From: RGIG995 sp045603745
GTDB taxonomy: Bacteria; Bacillota; Clostridia; Oscillospirales; UBA644
NCBI GenBank assembly: GCA_045603745.1
Contig: JAZUMQ010000025.1
Span: forward strand, 1 to 35,191
DNA: 35,191 bases
Direction: 5' to 3'
Shown in pieces: positions 31,338 to 35,191 of this stretch. How positions within the stretch are numbered: position 1 is the first letter of the stretch; every line of letters starts with the position of its first letter. The translations under genes and the position numbers were made by a program. Under the pieces are notes generated by a model. It ran no database searches, had not been told where the DNA came from, and was given only the letters and a program-made list of their open reading frames with translations.

Positions 31338-32537
31338 ATGAATTACAACAAGAAAAACGTGGAAGACATCGCCGTTGCCGGCAAAACCGTCTTGGTTCGT
31401 TGCGACTTTAACGTCCCCCTGAAGGACGGCGTTATTACCAGCGACAAGCGGATCGTCGAAGCTCTCCCCACCATCAAGTATCTGATGGGACAGGGCGCAA
31501 AGGTTATTCTTTGCTCTCACATGGGCAAACCCAAGGGTGAAGTGATTCCCAAGTACTCTCTGGCTCCCGTTGCCGCTCGTTTGAGCGAACTTCTGGGCGT
31601 GAACGTTCCTCTTGCCGCCGATACCATCGGTGCTGATGCCAAGGCAAAAGCCGCCGCTTTGAAGAACGGCGAAGTTATGCTTCTGGAAAACACCCGTTTC
31701 GATAAGCGGGAAGAAAAGAACGATCCCGAATTTGCCAAGGAAATGGCTTCCATGGCTGAAATTTACGTAAACGACGCTTTCGGTGCCGCTCACCGCGCTC
31801 ACGCTTCTACTGCCGGCGTTGCCGCTTATCTGCCCGCCGTTTGCGGTTACCTGATTCAGAAGGAAATCGGTGTTATGGGTAAGGCTCTTGCCGATCCCGA
31901 ACGTCCCTTCGTTGCCATTCTTGGCGGTGCTAAGGTTGCAGATAAACTGAACGTTATCGACAACCTTCTGACCAAGGTTGACACCCTGATTATCGGCGGC
32001 GGTATGGCTTATACCTTCCTTGCCGCTCAGGGTTATTCCGTCGGTACTTCCCTTTTGGACGAATCCAAATTGGATTACTGCCGTAATATGTTGAAGAAAG
32101 CGGAAGAAAAGGGCGTAAAACTCCTTCTTCCCATCGATACTGTTATCACCGAATCTTTCCCCGATCCCATTGACGCTGAAATCGCTGTTGAAGTTGTTTC
32201 TTCCAACGAAATTCCCGCCGACAAGATGGGGCTGGATATTGGTCCCAAGACCCGCGAATTGTTTGCCGATGCCGCAAAATCTGCCAAGACCGTTGTCTGG
32301 AACGGACCTATGGGCGTGTTTGAAAATCCCACTTTGGCTCAAGGTACCATCGCCGTTGCCAAGGCGTTGGCTGAATCTGATGCAACCACCATCGTCGGTG
32401 GCGGTGACTCTGCTGCCGCTTGCGAACAGTTGGGCTTCGCGTCTAAGATTACCCACATTTCCACCGGTGGCGGTGCTTCCTTGGAATTCTTGGAAGGTCT
32501 GGAACTGCCCGGTATCGCCTGCTTGCAGGACAAATAA
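31338..32537 (+). CDS. pgk: Phosphoglycerate kinase
   Basis: Makes ATP from 1,3-bisphosphoglycerate in glycolysis. The 399-residue product has VLVRCDFNVPLKDG, the HMGKPKG substrate block, the AHRAHAST segment, and GGAKVADKL and GGGDSAAACEQ for nucleotide binding. Length is normal. ATG 31338 is chosen because it begins the family; GAGGAG lies at 31321-31326. Codon use is strongly selected, as for highly expressed genes. It is followed by tpiA and gpmI in pathway order, with a perfect hairpin between pgk and tpiA. Confidence 0.96.
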   Translation: MNYNKKNVEDIAVAGKTVLVRCDFNVPLKDGVITSDKRIVEALPTIKYLMGQGAKVILCSHMGKPKGEVIPKYSLAPVAARLSELLGVNVPLAADTIGADAKAKAAALKNGEVMLLENTRFDKREEKNDPEFAKEMASMAEIYVNDAFGAAHRAHASTAGVAAYLPAVCGYLIQKEIGVMGKALADPERPFVAILGGAKVADKLNVIDNLLTKVDTLIIGGGMAYTFLAAQGYSVGTSLLDESKLDYCRNMLKKAEEKGVKLLLPIDTVITESFPDPIDAEIAVEVVSSNEIPADKMGLDIGPKTRELFADAAKSAKTVVWNGPMGVFENPTLAQGTIAVAKALAESDATTIVGGGDSAAACEQLGFASKITHISTGGGASLEFLEGLELPGIACLQDK

Positions 32538-32556
32538 GTCAACTGAATTGAATTTA

Positions 32557-32584
32557 CTGCACAGAGGCAACCGTCTCTGTGCAG
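32557..32584 (+). terminator. Hairpin between pgk and tpiA
   Basis: CTGCACAGAG (32557-32566) and CTCTGTGCAG (32575-32584) form a perfect 10-bp stem, followed by GATTTTG. It may partly end the pgk transcript or protect its 3' end, making pgk more abundant than its followers. Confidence 0.6.
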
Positions 32585-32607
32585 GATTTTGAATAGGAGA
32601 AATGAAC

Positions 32608-33375
32608 ATGAATACTGAACTGAGAAGAACCGTTATCGCCGGTAACTGGAAGATGAACAAAACCCCTTCCGAAACTACTGCTTTTATTAAAGAATTGGCT
32701 CCTTGCGTTGCTGACGCAAAATGCGACGTGGTTTGCTGTGTTCCTTACGTTTGCCTGCAGAATGCCATTGAAGCCGCAAAGGGCACCAACATCAAGATCG
32801 GTGCTCAGAATATGCACTACGAAGCCAAAGGTGCTTACACCGGCGAAATCGCCGCAGATATGCTCAACGACCTTGGCGTGGAATACGTTATCATCGGACA
32901 TAGTGAACGCCGTCAGTACTATGCGGAAACAGACGAATCCTGCAATAAGAAAGTCCTCGCGGCTCTCGAAGCAGGTCTGAAAGTCATTCTCTGCGTCGGC
33001 GAACTGAAGGAACAAAGACTTCAGGGCGTTACCAACGAAGTAGTTGGAATGCAGACTAAGATCGCTCTGCAGAACGTGAAGGCAGAAGACCTGAAAAACG
33101 TCATCATCGCTTACGAACCCGTTTGGGCAATCGGAACCGGTCTTACCGCTACCGCCGAACAGGCAGACGAAACCAACGGTGCCGTTCGTGCCGCCGTTGC
33201 TGACGTGTACGGCAAAGAGGTTGCTGAAACCGTTACCGTTCAATACGGTGGCTCTATGAACGCCGGTAACGCTGACGAACTGTTGGCAAAATACAACGTG
33301 GACGGTGGTCTCATCGGCGGTGCTTCTCTGAAAGTTCCCGATTTCACCGCAATCGTAAAATCCGCTTCCAAATAA
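32608..33375 (+). CDS. tpiA: Triosephosphate isomerase
   Basis: Interconverts dihydroxyacetone phosphate and glyceraldehyde-3-phosphate. The 255-residue product has AGNWKMNKT with N13 and K15, IIGHSERRQY with the electrophilic His, and AYEPVWAIGTG with the catalytic Glu. ATG 32608 has better spacing to AGGAGA (32595-32600) than the ATG at 32602. Length is standard. It lies in the glycolytic cluster between pgk and gpmI. Confidence 0.96.
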   Translation: MNTELRRTVIAGNWKMNKTPSETTAFIKELAPCVADAKCDVVCCVPYVCLQNAIEAAKGTNIKIGAQNMHYEAKGAYTGEIAADMLNDLGVEYVIIGHSERRQYYAETDESCNKKVLAALEAGLKVILCVGELKEQRLQGVTNEVVGMQTKIALQNVKAEDLKNVIIAYEPVWAIGTGLTATAEQADETNGAVRAAVADVYGKEVAETVTVQYGGSMNAGNADELLAKYNVDGGLIGGASLKVPDFTAIVKSASK

Positions 33376-33387
33376 GGGAGAATTGAA

Positions 33388-34920
33388 ATGAAAAAACCTC
33401 TCGTTCTTTGTATCATGGACGGCTTTGGGTTCAACGACGTTGAAAAAGTCAACGCCATCAAAGCCGCCAATACCCCCAACTTGGATAAAATCTTTGCCAC
33501 TTGCCCCACCACCCAAATCGGTGCTTCCGGTATGGACGTGGGCCTGCCCGACGGACAGATGGGAAACTCCGAAGTCGGTCACACCAACATCGGTGCCGGC
33601 AGAGTGGTATATCAGGAATTGACTCGCATCACCAAGGCCGCCAACGAAGGGGCTTTGATGACCAACGAAGCCTTGGTCAAAGCCATGGAAAATTGCAAAG
33701 CCAAGGGTTCTGCTCTGCATCTGATGGGGCTTTTGTCCGACGGTGGGGTTCACTCCCATATTGAACATCTTTATGCCTTGGTTCGCATGGCGAAAGAGTT
33801 TGGATTGACCAAAATTTTCATTCACGCTCTGTTAGACGGACGAGACGTTCCCCCCGCTTCCGCCGCGGATTTCATCGACGCGGCAAATGCGGAATTCGCT
33901 AAAATCGGTGCCGGTAAAATTGCCACCGTCATGGGACGGTTTTACGGTATGGATCGGGATAACCGCTGGGATCGGGTGGGCAAAGCGTACGCCGCTTTGG
34001 TCTATGGCGAAGGAAATCAGACCGACGATGCCGCCGCCGCAGTTCGTACCTCTTATGAGACCATCGACGAAGACGGAAAGCATCTGACCGACGAATTCGT
34101 CCTTCCCACCGTGGTCAACGGAACCGATCGCATCGCTTCCGGGGATAGCGTGATCTTCTTTAACTTCCGTCCCGACCGGGCGCGGGAAATTACCCGTACT
34201 TTCGTCGACCCCGAATTCAACGGATTTGAACGGAAGGGCGGAATGTTGGACGTGTTCTACGTCTGCATGACTCAGTACGACGCTTCTATGCCCAACGTGG
34301 AAGTTGCCTTTAAGCCTCAATCTCTGACCAATACCTTGGGTGAATATCTGTCCAAGCAGAATATGACCCAGTTGCGGATCGCCGAGACTGAAAAATACGC
34401 TCACGTTACCTTCTTCTTTAACGGTGGCGTGGAAGTGGAATACCCCGGAGAAGACCGGATTTTGGTCGCTTCCCCCAAGGTTGCAACCTACGATCTTCAG
34501 CCGGAAATGAGTGCCGTTCCCGTTTGCGATAAAGTTGTAGATGCCATCAATAGCGGAAAATACGACGTGGTGATTCTGAACTACGCAAACTGCGATATGG
34601 TCGGTCATACCGGCATCTTTGAAGCCGCCGTCAAGGCGGTGGAAACCGTCGATACCTGCGTTGGAAGAACCGCAGAAGCCGTTCTGAATATGGGCGGTGT
34701 GATGCTTCTGACCGCAGACCACGGCAATGCCGACTGTATGATCGCCGAGGACGGTTCTCCCTTCACCGCACACACCACCAATCCCGTTCCCTTCGCCGTG
34801 ATCGGCAAAGATTGTGAACTGCGGGAAGGCGGAAAACTCTGCGATATTTCCCCCACCATTCTCAAACTTCTCGGCATCGCCCAACCCACCGAAATGGACG
34901 GCGAAAGCATTATCCTGTAA
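33388..34920 (+). CDS. gpmI: 2,3-bisphosphoglycerate-independent phosphoglycerate mutase
   Basis: Converts 3-phosphoglycerate to 2-phosphoglycerate using two manganese ions and a phosphoserine intermediate. The 510-residue product has the metal Asp in IMDGFGFN (D11), the phospho-acceptor Ser in GQMGNSEVGHTN (S61), LHLMGLLSDGGVHSH, and the C-terminal metal block LTADHGNADCM. GGGAGA precedes ATG 33388. Last gene of the cluster, 12 bases after tpiA. It is independent of bisphosphoglycerate, as usual for clostridia. Confidence 0.96.
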   Translation: MKKPLVLCIMDGFGFNDVEKVNAIKAANTPNLDKIFATCPTTQIGASGMDVGLPDGQMGNSEVGHTNIGAGRVVYQELTRITKAANEGALMTNEALVKAMENCKAKGSALHLMGLLSDGGVHSHIEHLYALVRMAKEFGLTKIFIHALLDGRDVPPASAADFIDAANAEFAKIGAGKIATVMGRFYGMDRDNRWDRVGKAYAALVYGEGNQTDDAAAAVRTSYETIDEDGKHLTDEFVLPTVVNGTDRIASGDSVIFFNFRPDRAREITRTFVDPEFNGFERKGGMLDVFYVCMTQYDASMPNVEVAFKPQSLTNTLGEYLSKQNMTQLRIAETEKYAHVTFFFNGGVEVEYPGEDRILVASPKVATYDLQPEMSAVPVCDKVVDAINSGKYDVVILNYANCDMVGHTGIFEAAVKAVETVDTCVGRTAEAVLNMGGVMLLTADHGNADCMIAEDGSPFTAHTTNPVPFAVIGKDCELREGGKLCDISPTILKLLGIAQPTEMDGESIIL

Positions 34921-34941
34921 TTAGTTTGTAGGGGTTTTTAT

Positions 34942-34977
34942 GTTCTTCTTTCTTTTCAGGAGAAAAGAAAGAAGAAC
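34942..34977. repeat. Perfect 16-bp purine/pyrimidine hairpin, copy 2
   Basis: GTTCTTCTTTCTTTTC (34942-34957), loop AGGA, and its exact complement (34962-34977). It resembles copy 1 at 24761-24800 in composition and sequence and lies 21 bases after the gpmI stop, the same distance as copy 1 from ddh. Confidence 0.75.
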
Positions 34978-34996
34978 CAAGAAAGAAAAGCCAAAT

Positions 34997-35143
34997 CCGA
35001 CGCAATTCTTGCGTCGGGGAGAATAGAAATATTTATGACCGCTCTGTGTTCACAGAGCGCTCTTCTTGTATATAGAAAACCACGCGACTATCGCGTGTTT
35101 TTCTATATACAAAAAAGTGTGTGCAATCGAAATCGCACACACT
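34997..35143. other. Run of four strong hairpins at the right edge
   Basis: CCGACGCAA/TTGCGTCGG (34997-35017), CGCTCTGTG/CACAGAGCG (35040-35059), a 20-base stem with one mismatch from GTATATAG to CTATATAC (35068-35110, loop CTA), and AGTGTGTGC/GCACACACT (35116-35143). The third is a likely terminator with T-rich flanks. No gene is seen from 34921 to the end; the last 48 bases show nothing I can assign. Confidence 0.65.
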
Positions 35144-35191
35144 GAAAAATGCTCGACTTCGATTTGCTACCACACAAAATCGTTACGTTTC

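Noticed and set aside
31308..34884. Long minus-strand frames opposite pgk, tpiA and gpmI
   Set aside because: They are Gly-, Phe- and His-rich shadows caused by the strong codon bias of the glycolytic genes; no ribosome sites or known motifs.

Overview
The window looks like chromosome of a spore-forming anaerobic Clostridia-type bacterium (Bacillota) carrying a mobilizable element. The host signal is an alpha/beta-type small acid-soluble spore protein gene, a glycolysis cluster, a flavin-transfer (ApbE/NusG-II/Gx) operon, a meso-diaminopimelate dehydrogenase, and many sigma-A promoters of the TTGxxx-17-TATAAT kind. No tRNA, rRNA or CRISPR array was seen.

Left part (1-6919). A spore-protein gene is broken near its 3' end and joined to foreign sequence. 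It is followed by a decayed tnpV gene and a tiny ORF. Next comes an AraC-family regulator divergent from a compact sugar operon: a GH42-like glycosidase, a mannose-6-phosphate-isomerase-like protein with an extra N-terminal domain, a ROK-type kinase and a DJ-1/PfpI protein. This operon uses AGA and ATA codons more freely than the housekeeping genes on the right, so it is probably acquired.

Middle part (about 6950-19040): an integrative mobilizable element. It has a Phd/RelE-type toxin-antitoxin pair, an XRE regulator with a membrane tail, and a minus-strand operon. The first gene of that operon is a 1023-residue single-chain polymerase resembling eukaryotic RNA-dependent RNA polymerases (QDE-1/YonO superfamily), followed by an unknown 286-residue partner and possibly a 41-residue protein. 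Facing it is a P-loop ATPase. The 382-base gap between them holds two outward promoters, repeats and a strong terminator. Then come a Cys-rich mini-protein, a hairpin-rich oriT-like region, MobC, a MOB-type relaxase with a membrane-anchored coiled-coil protein nested in another frame, a small charged protein, and a large serine recombinase. No type IV secretion genes are present, so the element must borrow a conjugation machine. The polymerase, its partner and the ATPase are the best candidates for an undescribed system, most simply a self-contained primer-synthesis and replication module; this role is inference.

Right part (19040-35191): ordinary chromosome. It holds an LCP cell-wall ligase, hom-lysC-asd for the aspartate family, a minus-strand operon (degenerate beta-lactamase-fold protein, topoisomerase III, ddh), the lipoprotein/ApbE/NusG-II/Gx operon, and pgk-tpiA-gpmI. 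Hom, LysC, Asd and Ddh together fit a direct dehydrogenase route to lysine and peptidoglycan. The gaps carry perfect hairpins, including two copies of a purine/pyrimidine-segregated hairpin and a run of strong hairpins at the right end.
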